Assembly: GCA_024401495.1 (NCBI GenBank)
Contig: JAKSKW010000001.1
Location: 84,406 to 148,405 of the forward strand
Length of the DNA: 64,000 nucleotides
Source of the DNA: Paludibacteraceae bacterium
Lineage (GTDB): Bacteria; Bacteroidota; Bacteroidia; Bacteroidales; Paludibacteraceae
Direction: 5' to 3'
The position numbers were made by a program, and so were the translations under genes. The notes beneath the pieces were generated by a model that made no database searches, had not been told where the DNA came from, and saw only the letters and a list, made by a program, of their open reading frames with translations. This document shows positions 18,283 through 27,236 of the stretch, one piece after another (within the stretch, counting starts at the first letter, position 1; every line of letters starts with the position of its first letter).

Positions 18283-18982
18283 CGCCATTTCTATAAGCAT
18301 CATACTCTGTTTTGTATTAAATTCTTGGTCACAAACACAAGGAATTTCTACAAGCAATACTACGCAACTTTCAGAACTAAGGGAGCCGAATCCAATAGAT
18401 TCATTCAAAACCAATGGAACCAACACCAAAGATATTATTCCTGAAAATTGGGAAATTATATCTGAAGCTACAGGTGACCTTAACGGAGATGGCATCAATG
18501 ATCTTGCATTTTTCTCCAGCAAAAACGTAAAAAGAGAAGAGTCTGAAGATTATTCTAAAAAATCAAAAATAGTATTAGCAATCTATTGGGGCAAAGATGA
18601 GAGCTTTACTCAATATAAAATATATGACGACATCACTTCTCCAGAAGATGACCAAATCACATATGAGGAATTAAGTATAAACATAACAGGCAAAAGAATT
18701 TTATCAATAAAAGTAAGTATTTCTTTAGGCTTTGGTTCGTGGACTAATCCCGATTTTTCTAAAAAATATCGCTATCAAAACGGAGCATTCTACAAAATCG
18801 GATATGATTCTGACCAATTTGATAGAGGCTCAGGATATGCACATAGGATCAGTATCAACTATTTAACTGGGGAAAAGATAATCACAACATATAACGCGTT
18901 TGATGAAACAATTCCCCAAAAAACAGAAAAGGAATCCTTCAACGAACCGTTGAAAGAGCTTGGAAGTGAAAGTATCTTCTGA
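18272..18982 (+). CDS. Exported protein, paralogue by promoter and signal peptide of the preceding lipoprotein
   Basis: The ATG at 18272 (236 residues) aligns with the ATG of the gene at 17212; an in-frame TTG at 18248 is excluded because the duplicated leader shows it is untranslated. The signal peptide reads MKAYAISISIILCFVLNSW, where the lipobox Cys of the paralogue is Trp, so this product is likely soluble or cleaved differently. Mature part has GDLNGDGINDLAFF, a Ca2+-binding FG-GAP-like or dockerin-like loop. The rest of the protein is not similar to its neighbour. Function unknown. Confidence 0.7.
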   Translation: MKAYAISISIILCFVLNSWSQTQGISTSNTTQLSELREPNPIDSFKTNGTNTKDIIPENWEIISEATGDLNGDGINDLAFFSSKNVKREESEDYSKKSKIVLAIYWGKDESFTQYKIYDDITSPEDDQITYEELSINITGKRILSIKVSISLGFGSWTNPDFSKKYRYQNGAFYKIGYDSDQFDRGSGYAHRISINYLTGEKIITTYNAFDETIPQKTEKESFNEPLKELGSESIF

Positions 18983-19011
18983 TAAAAATATGGAATCTCT
19001 ATCGAAATATT

Positions 19012-19042
19012 AAAGGCGGTCACAGCAATGTGATCGCCTTTA
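19012..19042 (+). terminator. Terminator after the exported-protein gene
   Basis: AAAGGCGGTCAC pairs with GTGATCGCCTTT around AGCAAT, followed by a short T-rich end. The loop matches that of the terminators at 16983 and 19783. Confidence 0.75.
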
Positions 19043-19134
19043 TCCATTATTTAGCCAACCCTCATTTGGAAAAATGTGTGTGGAATGATAACTTTGCAGA
19101 AAAGAGATTGATAATACTCAAAAAAGTCAATTAT

Positions 19135-19440
19135 ATGAAAAAGAGTATAGAAGCATTGATTCCAAAAATCCAAGAGTATTTCTCTCAGCAGCCAATAGAA
19201 AAGGCCTGGATTTTCGGTTCGTGTTCACGAGGAGAGAACACGAAGAATAGCGACGTGGATATTCTGGTCAAATACACAGAAAACCAGACAATTTCCTTAT
19301 TCACTATTTCAAGAATCATGGTCAATCTCTCTAAATTAATCAATAAGAAAGTCGACCTTGTTGAAGATGGACAATTGATGGATTTTGCAGTTGATAGTGT
19401 CAACCGTGACAAAATTTTGATTTATGAGAGAAAGGATTAA
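19135..19440 (+). CDS. mntA: MntA-type antitoxin nucleotidyltransferase (AMPylase)
   Basis: The ATG at 19135 (101 residues) starts the conserved domain. The minimal nucleotidyltransferase motif GSX10DXD is intact: Gly28, Ser29, Asp40, Asp42 in GSCSRGENTKNSDVD. In MntA-HepT systems this protein neutralises the HEPN toxin by adding AMP residues to its active-site Tyr. It overlaps the downstream HEPN gene by 17 bp, typical of a co-translated toxin-antitoxin pair. A weak ACTTTGC -7-like site lies at 19091-19097. Confidence 0.88.
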   Translation: MKKSIEALIPKIQEYFSQQPIEKAWIFGSCSRGENTKNSDVDILVKYTENQTISLFTISRIMVNLSKLINKKVDLVEDGQLMDFAVDSVNRDKILIYERKD

Positions 19441-19777
19441 AGACAAAGACCGTCTGAAGCACATCTTGGACGCTATGAATGTTATAATTGAAAACAAAGA
19501 AAAACATTCATACGAAGAAATCATTTCTGACAAGATAGTATTGTTCGGTTTTGTGAAGCATGTTGAAATTATTGGAGAAGCAGTATACAAATTAACTAAA
19601 GAATTTAGAGGCAAACACTCAGAAGTAGATTGGGACATAATAGAAGGTATGCGTCATGTACTTGTTCATGACTACTACAAGATCAAACCAGCTCAATTGT
19701 GGAGCACTATAGAAAATGACATTCCGCAATTAAAACCTTTAATCGAAGAATTGTACAATAAAGAAATAGAGGGATAA
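19424..19777 (+). CDS. hepT: HepT-type HEPN-domain ribonuclease toxin (DUF86)
   Basis: The 117-residue all-helical protein carries the HEPN RNase motif RX4HXY intact: Arg77, His82 and Tyr84 in RHVLVHDYY. That Tyr is the residue AMPylated by MntA in the characterised system. GFVKHVEIIGEAV in the first half is also typical of DUF86. Antitoxin-first order and the 17-bp overlap with mntA support a functional type VII toxin-antitoxin module, a stress or phage-response element. A terminator follows. Confidence 0.88.
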   Translation: MRERIKDKDRLKHILDAMNVIIENKEKHSYEEIISDKIVLFGFVKHVEIIGEAVYKLTKEFRGKHSEVDWDIIEGMRHVLVHDYYKIKPAQLWSTIENDIPQLKPLIEELYNKEIEG

Positions 19778-19782
19778 AAGAC

Positions 19783-19813
19783 CAAAGGCGGAGACAGCAA
19801 TGTTTCCGCCTTC
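19783..19813 (+). terminator. Terminator after hepT
   Basis: Same hairpin as at 16983-17014: AAAGGCGGA pairs with TCCGCCTTC/T around GACAGCAATGTT. Confidence 0.75.
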
Positions 19814-19901
19814 ACTGTTTATTTTTGAAAGAGGTAGTTGATCCAAAAAGGAAGCCAATAAACTCACATTAGCTTACACATGTAAATTTAACGCAATATA
19901 T

Positions 19902-19932
19902 TTTGCAACTTCAGAAATTCGCACTATCTTTG
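19902..19932 (+). promoter_or_regulatory. Strong promoter without a following gene
   Basis: TTTG at 19902-19905 and TATCTTTG at 19925-19932 are separated by exactly 19 nt, an ideal Bacteroidota promoter. The next start codon in a good frame is 268 bp away at 20200. Confidence 0.7.
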
Positions 19933-19937
19933 TGTTG

Positions 19938-20060
19938 CAATTACACAGTAGAAAATCTTAAGGTTCAGTATAAAAAAAAATGGGAGCAGTCCCGTTTTTT
20001 AATCGCAAAATTAATTTGCGTTGTTTTTACAACCAAATTGTAACAACCTTGGTTTCCCTC
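19938..20060 (+). ncRNA. Candidate structured small RNA
   Basis: Downstream of a perfect promoter, the 420-bp gap between hepT and the ADP-ribosylglycohydrolase has no reading frame but several hairpins. GGGAGCAGTCCC followed by GTTTTTT (19982-19999) looks like an intrinsic terminator. CGCAAAATTAATTTGCG followed by TTGTTTTT (20004-20027) looks like a second one. AACCAA pairs with TTGGTT at 20031-20054. The expected transcript is about 60 or 90 nt. I do not recognise a known RNA family; a tracrRNA, 6S RNA or antisense antitoxin cannot be excluded. Confidence 0.42.
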
Positions 20061-20199
20061 CTACTATATAGAAAAATGAATTTAAGATTATCGATTATGA
20101 AAAATTGGAGAATTTAATTTTTTAACATAACAACGTCAAAAACTTAACCCTCCGTTCTTAAAACCTGAAACTATAAACTTGAAACTAAAAATAAAATAT

Positions 20200-21009
20200 A
20201 TGAAGAATCTATTATTAGCAGCAGCAATCGGAGACATTTGTGGAGTACCTTACGAGTTCAACGACTGGAAAGACTACGACGGTGTAGATCTATTTCATCC
20301 TCAAAACGACTACTCAGACGACACAGTCTGCACATTCGCCTGTGCGGAAGCCTTAATCGAAGGGAAAGACGTCGCAGAACGATTGAAAACAAGATGTTTG
20401 GCCGACCCTAACCGTTGCTACGGAATCGGATTCAGCAACTGGTTGTCGAAAGAAGGCATTGCGCCTGCATACAACAGTTGGGGCAACGGATCAGCGATGA
20501 GAGCGTCGTCGGTAGGATTCTTAGCAAAGAGCGAAGAGGAGTGCGTTGTTCTTGCCAATAAAACAGCCGCCCCTACACACAATCACGCAGAGGGATTTAA
20601 GGGTGCCGCTGCCACTGCTCTTGCCATCTACTACGCTATGCACGGAAAAAATAAAGAGTTTATCCGCGAAAACATACTCAACAAGTATTATCCAAAATGG
20701 AAAGGCGAGAAATACGAATTGTTTCAGCCAACATACCAGTTCAACGAGACATGTATGGACACTGTGCCAGCAGCCTTAGTTTGCTTCCTCGACAGCACAG
20801 ACTTCGTGGACTGCTTGAAGAAGACTCTCTCAACAGGTGGCGACGCGGATACAATGGCGGCTATCTCATCACCTATAGCCTACGCATTCTACAAGGAGAT
20901 GCCGGAGGAACTTGTGGAATTGGCAAAGAAAAAACTTTCGACACCGAGAGCACAATGGATGCTGGAGATTAATGAGAAATTTGATGACATTTGCCACCAA
21001 ACCATTTAA
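20200..21009 (+). CDS. ADP-ribosylglycohydrolase family protein
   Basis: The ATG at 20200 gives 269 residues starting MKNLLLAAAIGDICGVPYEF; a TTG 21 bp upstream is a poorer start. The DraG/ARH fold is identified by AAAIGDICGVPYEF, YSDDTVCTFACAEAL (metal-binding Asp-Asp-Thr), WGNGSAMRASSVGF and GGDADTMAAISSPIAYAFY. These enzymes use two Mg2+ to remove ADP-ribose from proteins or nucleic acids. No ADP-ribosyltransferase is visible nearby. Its substrate is unknown; proximity to a toxin-antitoxin pair may be chance. Confidence 0.9.
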   Translation: MKNLLLAAAIGDICGVPYEFNDWKDYDGVDLFHPQNDYSDDTVCTFACAEALIEGKDVAERLKTRCLADPNRCYGIGFSNWLSKEGIAPAYNSWGNGSAMRASSVGFLAKSEEECVVLANKTAAPTHNHAEGFKGAAATALAIYYAMHGKNKEFIRENILNKYYPKWKGEKYELFQPTYQFNETCMDTVPAALVCFLDSTDFVDCLKKTLSTGGDADTMAAISSPIAYAFYKEMPEELVELAKKKLSTPRAQWMLEINEKFDDICHQTI

Positions 21010-21065
21010 CCATCTATTATTCTTAATTTTTCCATCATTTTCTGCCGCCCTATTCCAAAATCTCT

Positions 21066-21073
21066 TATCTTTG
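21066..21073 (+). promoter_or_regulatory. -7 element of the thiamine operon
   Basis: TATCTTTG matches TAnnTTTG. Transcription should start near 21080, about 20 nt before the riboswitch. Confidence 0.65.
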
Positions 21074-21095
21074 CAAAAGATAATTAAATAGAAAC

Positions 21096-21217
21096 AGAAG
21101 AAGAGGGGTGCCAACAGTTTTCGTTTTCGTCTTCGTTAACGTTGTACTAGGCTGAGATCATACCCTTTATATTGATAACCTGATGCGGGTAATGCCGATG
21201 TAGGAACATTCTTCTTG
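21096..21217 (+). promoter_or_regulatory. TPP (THI-box) riboswitch
   Basis: The diagnostic elements are present in order: GAGGGGTGCC (21103-21112), GGCTGAGATCATACCC (21150-21165), ACCTGATGCGGGTAATGCC (21178-21196) and GATGTAGGAA (21197-21206). The closing stem P1 pairs AGAAGA with TTCTTCT. The loop of the P3 stem is occupied by a CGTTTTCGTCTTCG repeat tract (21118-21143). It senses thiamine pyrophosphate and controls the thi genes downstream through the terminator at 21249-21288. Confidence 0.96.
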
Positions 21218-21248
21218 GGACATGTGAGCAATTCATATTTTTCAGATA

Positions 21249-21288
21249 ATGCGACGCGGAGGCAATGCTTCAGCGTCGCAATTTTTTT
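21249..21288 (+). terminator. Riboswitch-controlled terminator
   Basis: TGCGACGC (21250-21257) pairs with GCGTCGCA (21273-21280), followed by seven T residues. It lies between the TPP aptamer and the thiD start codon, so it is the likely expression platform for transcription attenuation. Confidence 0.88.
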
Positions 21289-21292
21289 GTTT

Positions 21293-22027
21293 ATGAAGAC
21301 GATGGTGACTATAGGTGCTTTCGATCCTACCGGTGGAGCTGGTGTCCTTGCCGACGTGCGCGTGGCAGGACAGTTTGGCGTCTACGGTATGTCTGTGCTT
21401 ACCGCCGCCACGTCGCAGAATCCGAAATCGTTTAATGGAGTGGAGCCAGTGAGCGACGAGATGTTTCGTAAACAGATTGCCGATATCTTCGACCATTACC
21501 GCGTCGACGCAATGAAATGCGGTATGATCGCATCCAAATCCCAACTGAAGATCCTGATTGAGTTTTTTGAGAAGTTTAAACCGAAGAATCTTGTCATAGA
21601 TCCGATTATCAGTGCGACGTTGGGGAATCGCAAATTCGACGAGGAAACTATCTCGCTATATCAGAGATTGTGTGGATTTGCTCTTCTTGTCACTCCTAAC
21701 GTGAAGGAGACGGAGATATTGAAAAATATTGCATCATCTGCCATTCTCAACAAAGGTGGAGATGCGGACTCCAACATCTGCGTCGACATTCTGAAAATTG
21801 GCGACGAGGAGATCAAATTCACGTCGGAGAAAATTCAGACTACCAACACGCACGGCACAGGCTGCACAATGTCGTCGGCTATCGCAAGTTGCCTGGCTCT
21901 TGGCCACGACTTGAAGACGTCGGTGAAAATCGCCCACGATTATGTCAACCGTGCGATTGCTGGGGCTGTGGATCTTGACATCACTAATGGCTATGGTCCG
22001 CTTAATCATTTTGTGGAGACCGTATAG
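21293..22027 (+). CDS. thiD: Hydroxymethylpyrimidine / phosphomethylpyrimidine kinase
   Basis: The ATG at 21293 (244 residues) follows the riboswitch terminator; an in-frame ATG at 21215 would start inside the leader and is rejected. The ribokinase-fold motifs are present: GAFDPTGGAGVLADVR near the N-terminus and the ATP-site/catalytic NTHGTGCTMSSAIAS near residue 190. It phosphorylates HMP to HMP-PP, the pyrimidine half of thiamine. First gene of the TPP-riboswitch operon. Confidence 0.95.
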   Translation: MKTMVTIGAFDPTGGAGVLADVRVAGQFGVYGMSVLTAATSQNPKSFNGVEPVSDEMFRKQIADIFDHYRVDAMKCGMIASKSQLKILIEFFEKFKPKNLVIDPIISATLGNRKFDEETISLYQRLCGFALLVTPNVKETEILKNIASSAILNKGGDADSNICVDILKIGDEEIKFTSEKIQTTNTHGTGCTMSSAIASCLALGHDLKTSVKIAHDYVNRAIAGAVDLDITNGYGPLNHFVETV

Positions 22028-22079
22028 TGTCATACCATGACACGATCAAACATATAATAAACAGATTATATATTACAAC

Positions 22080-22280
22080 ATGAAAATAAAAGTAAACGGA
22101 GAGGAATTGGAATTGCAGGACGGAGCTGTTTTGGCTGACGTCTGCACCACACTTGGGATCGAAGGCAAAGGTGTGGCTTTTGCTATCGACAGCGATGTGA
22201 TTCCTCGTGACGAATGGGCCTCAACAAAACTTGTTGACGGTGCTGATGTGATGATGATTCGTGCGGCTTGCGGAGGCTAA
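22080..22280 (+). CDS. thiS: Sulfur carrier protein ThiS
   Basis: The 66-residue ubiquitin-like protein begins MKIKVNGEELELQDGA and ends in the required Gly-Gly (AACGG), which is adenylated and thiocarboxylated to carry sulfur to ThiG. The start is 52 bp after thiD. The partner adenylyltransferase thiF is not in this window. Confidence 0.95.
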   Translation: MKIKVNGEELELQDGAVLADVCTTLGIEGKGVAFAIDSDVIPRDEWASTKLVDGADVMMIRAACGG

Positions 22281-22323
22281 AACCGATTAATGATTGACGA
22301 TTGATGATTAAGGATGGATTGCA

Positions 22324-22362
22324 AGGTCCAGCGGACCTATTTCGCAACGCGACGGTAACCGA
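22324..22362. repeat. AGGTCCAGCGGACC repeat
   Basis: AGGTCCAGCGGACC followed by TTTCG and CGACGGTAACCGA. A reverse-orientation relative lies at 45381-45421 with the same order of conserved blocks. Confidence 0.6.
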
Positions 22363-22399
22363 TTCCAGAATTGCCGGAGACAAGTCTGGTGTCGGGAAA

Positions 22400-23002
22400 A
22401 TGAAAGTGGTCGTCATCACTCCGGAGAATCCTTTCGACGGTGAGACGGAGCAGATCAAACGAGTAATTGGCTGCGGTGTCTTTCGTCTGCATCTCCGTCA
22501 CCCAAAAGCTGACGAGCAGACGTTGAGAGCCATCATCGAGGGTTTGACAGCAGAGGAGAGAAAGAAGATTGTTCTTCACGACTGCTATAATCTCGTCGAC
22601 GAATATAATCTTGGTGGGGCTCATCTGAATGGCAGACATATAAACGTTGACGTTAACGTTAACCTTGATGATGACACGCACGTCAGAGAATCGTTTTTTT
22701 GTTCCCGATCGTGTCATTCGTTGGAGGAGGTTGCGACGTCGAAGAATTTGCAATACTGCTTTCTTAGCCCAATCTTCGACAGCATCAGCAAAGTGGGTTA
22801 TGCCTCAAACTTCACCCCAGAGGTTTTGATGCAAGCCAAAGCAGACAGAATCATCAACGAGAACGTGATTGCGCTTGGAGGCATCACCGTCGACAAACTT
22901 GATCTGGTTCGCGAATACGGATTCGGAGGCGTCGCCATTTTGGGAAGTGCCTGGAAAGACGGAATTGCGCAAATAGAGATAATTAAACAAATGATGATGT
23001 AA
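22400..23002 (+). CDS. Thiamine phosphate synthase-like protein (ThiE/TenI family)
   Basis: The ATG at 22400 (200 residues) starts MKVVVITPENPFDGE; longer in-frame forms run into a repeat. The TIM-barrel pattern of ThiE/TenI is seen in FRLHLRHP, VLHDCYNLVDEYNLGGAHLNGRH, YCFLSPIFDSISKVGY and ALGGITVDKLDLV. It is shorter and more divergent than the true ThiE encoded next door. Members of this branch include TenI, a thiazole tautomerase that works with ThiG. Its middle (22643-22670) carries a GTTAACGTTGACG repeat tract read as alternating Val/Asn/Asp. Confidence 0.82.
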   Translation: MKVVVITPENPFDGETEQIKRVIGCGVFRLHLRHPKADEQTLRAIIEGLTAEERKKIVLHDCYNLVDEYNLGGAHLNGRHINVDVNVNLDDDTHVRESFFCSRSCHSLEEVATSKNLQYCFLSPIFDSISKVGYASNFTPEVLMQAKADRIINENVIALGGITVDKLDLVREYGFGGVAILGSAWKDGIAQIEIIKQMMM

Positions 23003-23095
23003 ATTCACCACAGAGACACAGAGTTCTCTGAGATCTCAAAAAAACACAAAGTGTTTCCTCTATGTTCTCCGAGTCTCTGTGGTAAATAATAAAAA
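23003..23095. repeat. CCACAGAGACACAGAG inverted repeat
   Basis: CCACAGAGACACAGAGTTCT on the left (from 23008) is matched by CCGAGTCTCTGTGGT on the right (to 23091), enclosing an AACACAAAGTGTTT palindrome. Part of a family with copies at 15491, 24690 and 25170-25290. Confidence 0.85.
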
Positions 23096-23138
23096 CGCGA
23101 ATCTTCGCGTTATAAATTAATTTTTAATTTCTTACAAC

Positions 23139-23786
23139 GTGAATCTAATGCAGATGCGAGCTTTCTCGCTACAACTTATAACTCATCCCGTCAACGGAAT
23201 GTCTGAGATCGAGGGAGCCAAACTCGCCCTTGAGGGTGGATGCAAATGGGTGCAGCTACGAATGAAGGACACTCCAGTGGAGGAGGTGAAGAAGGTGGCA
23301 CTTGAACTGTTGCCGCTATGCAAGCAGTATAATGCAGTGATGATCATCGATGATCACGTGGAGCTTGCGAAAGAGGTCGGAGCCGACGGTGTTCACCTTG
23401 GCAAAATGGATATGAATCCTAAAGATGCACGAGCTATCCTTGGCGACGGATTCATCATCGGCGGCACATGCAACAGTTTCGAGGATATCCTTGCTATCAA
23501 GGACGACGTCGACTATATCGGTTGCGGGCCATTCCGTTTCACTACGACAAAGAAGAAACTGGCTCCTGTGCTTGGACTTGAGGGTTATCAGGAAATCGTG
23601 TGGAAATGCCGTGAGAAAGGAATCAACATTCCTATCGTGGCAATCGGAGGCATCACCAAAGACGACATCCGCAAAGTGCTTAATGCCGGACCAAACGGTA
23701 TCGCCATCTCAGGCGGAATTCTTTCGGCAGCCGATCCAAAGGTTGAGACAGAGGAGATTTTGAAGATTATTGAAAAATGTTTTTAG
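23139..23786 (+). CDS. thiE: Thiamine phosphate synthase
   Basis: The 215-residue TIM-barrel enzyme joins HMP-PP and thiazole phosphate to give thiamine phosphate. Typical segments are WVQLRMKD, MIIDDHVELAKEVGADGVHLGK, GGTCNS, YIGCGPFRFTTTK and AIGGITKDD. It keeps the pyrophosphate-binding Arg and Asp residues that the neighbouring ThiE-like protein lacks in part, so this is the more likely synthase. ATG at 23139; an internal Met at 23151 is also possible. Confidence 0.93.
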   Translation: MNLMQMRAFSLQLITHPVNGMSEIEGAKLALEGGCKWVQLRMKDTPVEEVKKVALELLPLCKQYNAVMIIDDHVELAKEVGADGVHLGKMDMNPKDARAILGDGFIIGGTCNSFEDILAIKDDVDYIGCGPFRFTTTKKKLAPVLGLEGYQEIVWKCREKGINIPIVAIGGITKDDIRKVLNAGPNGIAISGGILSAADPKVETEEILKIIEKCF

Positions 23787-23875
23787 GAGACCCTCCTAAC
23801 CTCCCTTAAAGGGAGGGAATTACCAGCCCCCAAGCTTCCCCCTATAAGGGGGATTGAGGGGGTCCAAAATAAGAA
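23787..23875. repeat. CCCTCC/GGGAGG and CCCCCTTATAGGGGG type repeat
   Basis: GACCCTCCTAACCTCCC, AAAGGGAGGG, then CCCCCTATAAGGGGG and GAGGGGGTCC form a compound inverted repeat in the thiE-thiG gap. The outer arms GGACC-type (GGAGACCCTCC and GGGGGTCC) are complementary. Only one copy is in this window. Confidence 0.65.
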
Positions 23876-23896
23876 AATAAAAAAATCAATATAGAA

Positions 23897-24667
23897 ATGA
23901 GCAAACTAATAATAGCTGGCAGAGAGTTCAACTCTCGCCTTTTCCTTGGAACAGGAAAATTCAGCAGCAATGATTTGATGAAAGAGTCGATCATCGCATC
24001 AGAGACAGAGATGGTGACTGTAGCCATGAAGCGTATATCTCTTGGCGACGCGAATGATGATATGCTAAAGCACATCGTAGACAAGAATATTCAGTTGCTT
24101 CCAAACACAAGTGGTGTGCGCGACGCAAAGGAGGCTGTCTTCGCAGCTAAGATGAGTCGTGAGGCATTCGGCACTAACTGGCTAAAACTTGAGATCCACC
24201 CAGATCCACGTTATCTATTGCCAGATTCAATCGAGACTTTGAAGGCGACAGAGGAGTTGGTGAAACTTGGATTCGTGGTATTGCCATATTGCCAGGCAGA
24301 CCCAGTGCTTTGCAAGAGACTTGAGGAGGCAGGAGCCGCAACAGTGATGCCGCTTGCCGCACCAATCGGTTCAAACAAAGGTTTGCGTACAGAGGATTTC
24401 TTGAGAATCATCATCGAGCAGAGCAACGTGCCAGTGGTAGTCGACGCAGGTATCGGAGCACCAAGTCACGCGGCAGCAGCCATGGAGCTTGGAGCCGACG
24501 CATGTTTGGTAAACACAGCCGTTGCAGTGGCAGGTGATCCAGTACGCATGGCTAAGGCATTCCGTGACGCCGTCATCTGTGGACGTGAGGCATACGAAGC
24601 TGGTCTTGGTGCAGTGACAGCTGGTGAGGCTGTAGCGAGCTCACCATTAACATCATTCTTGGGATAG
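23897..24667 (+). CDS. thiG: Thiazole synthase
   Basis: The 256-residue TIM-barrel enzyme builds the thiazole ring from DXP, ThiS thiocarboxylate and dehydroglycine. The Schiff-base Lys lies in WLKLEIHPD, with further motifs [26 protein letters not shown] and LVNTAVA. Full length for ThiG. It needs ThiS (upstream) and ThiH (downstream), both in the same riboswitch-controlled unit. Confidence 0.96.
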   Translation: MSKLIIAGREFNSRLFLGTGKFSSNDLMKESIIASETEMVTVAMKRISLGDANDDMLKHIVDKNIQLLPNTSGVRDAKEAVFAAKMSREAFGTNWLKLEIHPDPRYLLPDSIETLKATEELVKLGFVVLPYCQADPVLCKRLEEAGAATVMPLAAPIGSNKGLRTEDFLRIIIEQSNVPVVVDAGIGAPSHAAAAMELGADACLVNTAVAVAGDPVRMAKAFRDAVICGREAYEAGLGAVTAGEAVASSPLTSFLG

Positions 24668-24686
24668 AGGAATAGAGGAATAGACA

Positions 24687-25292
24687 AACCACAGAGACAC
24701 AGAGTGCACAGAGGAAATCCTTCGGATTTTATATTTCTTCTCTATGTGTTTCATGGTTATATAGTAGAAATAATAAACATTAAAGTAAAAGAGAAAATGG
24801 AGATTAATGAGATAACAGGCGAAATTATAAATTGTGCGATAAAAGTACACAAAGCACTAGGTCCCGGTTTATTGGAATCTATCTACGAAAAATGCCTTGC
24901 TTATGAATTGAGCAAAAAAGGTCTTAAAGTAGAAATTCAAAAAGAAATGCCTATTGTGTACGACGAAATCGTAATTGAAGGCGGATACCGCTTAGATTTG
25001 TTAGTAGAAGAAAAAGTGATTGTAGAACTAAAATCGGTGTCAGAAATGAAACCTATTTTTACAGCACAAACACTAACCTATCTAAAACTTGCAAATCTGA
25101 GAGTTGCATTATTGATAAATTTTAATGAAGTTTTATTAAAAAATGGCATTAAAAGATTAGTAGTGTAACCTCAAAAAACTCACAAAGCACGAAGTGCCTC
25201 TGTGGTCAGGAAAACGCGACCTCTGAGACACAGGAAAAACGAAGTTTTCCTTCGATTTTTCTCTGTGAACTCCGTGTCTCTGTGGTAAATAA
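24687..25292. mobile_element. Inverted-repeat cassette carrying a GxxExxY gene
   Basis: The left end CCACAGAGACACAGAG (from about 24690) and the right end CTCCGTGTCTCTGTGG (to about 25287) are inverted copies of each other; with flanking bases the match extends about 30 bp with few mismatches. They enclose only the GxxExxY gene at 24797-25168 and further fragments of the same repeat (25170-25250). The cassette separates thiG from thiC. The boundary and mobility are inferred from symmetry; no target duplication was identified. Confidence 0.6.
24797..25168 (+). CDS. GxxExxY family protein (PD-(D/E)XK-like nuclease fold)
   Basis: The ATG at 24797 gives 123 residues; an upstream extension would run through repeat DNA. 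The family motif GxxExxY is Gly24, Glu27 and Tyr30 in GLLESIY. The nuclease-like core is Asp67 in YRLDLLV and Glu77/Lys79 in VELKS, matching the PDDEXK_3 family. Biochemical function is not established. The gene is AT-rich compared with thiG and thiC, and is bracketed by inverted CCACAGAG repeats, suggesting it moves or maintains them. It lies within the thiamine operon on the same strand. Confidence 0.85.
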   Translation: MEINEITGEIINCAIKVHKALGPGLLESIYEKCLAYELSKKGLKVEIQKEMPIVYDEIVIEGGYRLDLLVEEKVIVELKSVSEMKPIFTAQTLTYLKLANLRVALLINFNEVLLKNGIKRLVV

Positions 25293-25308
25293 ACATCAGT
25301 GCTAATAA

Positions 25309-27012
<1,704 letters not shown>

Positions 27013-27032
27013 TTCATAATTGGTGATTTTAA

Positions 27033-27101
27033 AATGAGGATTGCAAAGGGCGGAACGCCCTTGCTTCCCCCTCCAGCGCGAGCCGAAGGCGAGCGCACAC
27101 T
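27033..27101 (+). repeat. MITE-like element, partial copy
   Basis: GAGGATTGCAAAGGGCGGAA followed by CGCCCTTG and GCGAGCCGAAGGCGAGCG. Inverted ends are missing. It faces a second, oppositely oriented copy. Confidence 0.75.
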
Positions 27102-27114
27102 AGAATCAATAAAA

Positions 27115-27208
27115 ATACGCTCGTCCTACGGACTCGCGTTGGTGGAAGGGTTAGGGCCCAAATAATTCAAACATGGGCCCTTAACAATCCTCATAATAAG
27201 CCACGACT
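27115..27208 (-). repeat. MITE-like element, partial reverse copy
   Basis: On the minus strand it reads GAGGATTGTTAAGGGCCCAT, then GGGCCCTAACCC, then GCGAGTCCGTAGGACGAGCG. With the copy at 27033-27101 it forms a head-to-head pair in the thiC-transporter gap. Confidence 0.78.
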
Positions 27209-27236
27209 ATATAATCTCCATTATGAATTGTGAATT

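Noticed and set aside
19980..20060. Possible single CRISPR repeat or tracrRNA anti-repeat near 19938
   Set aside because: No repeated 30-47-bp unit, no spacer array and no cas gene are in the window. Kept only as an unassigned small RNA candidate.
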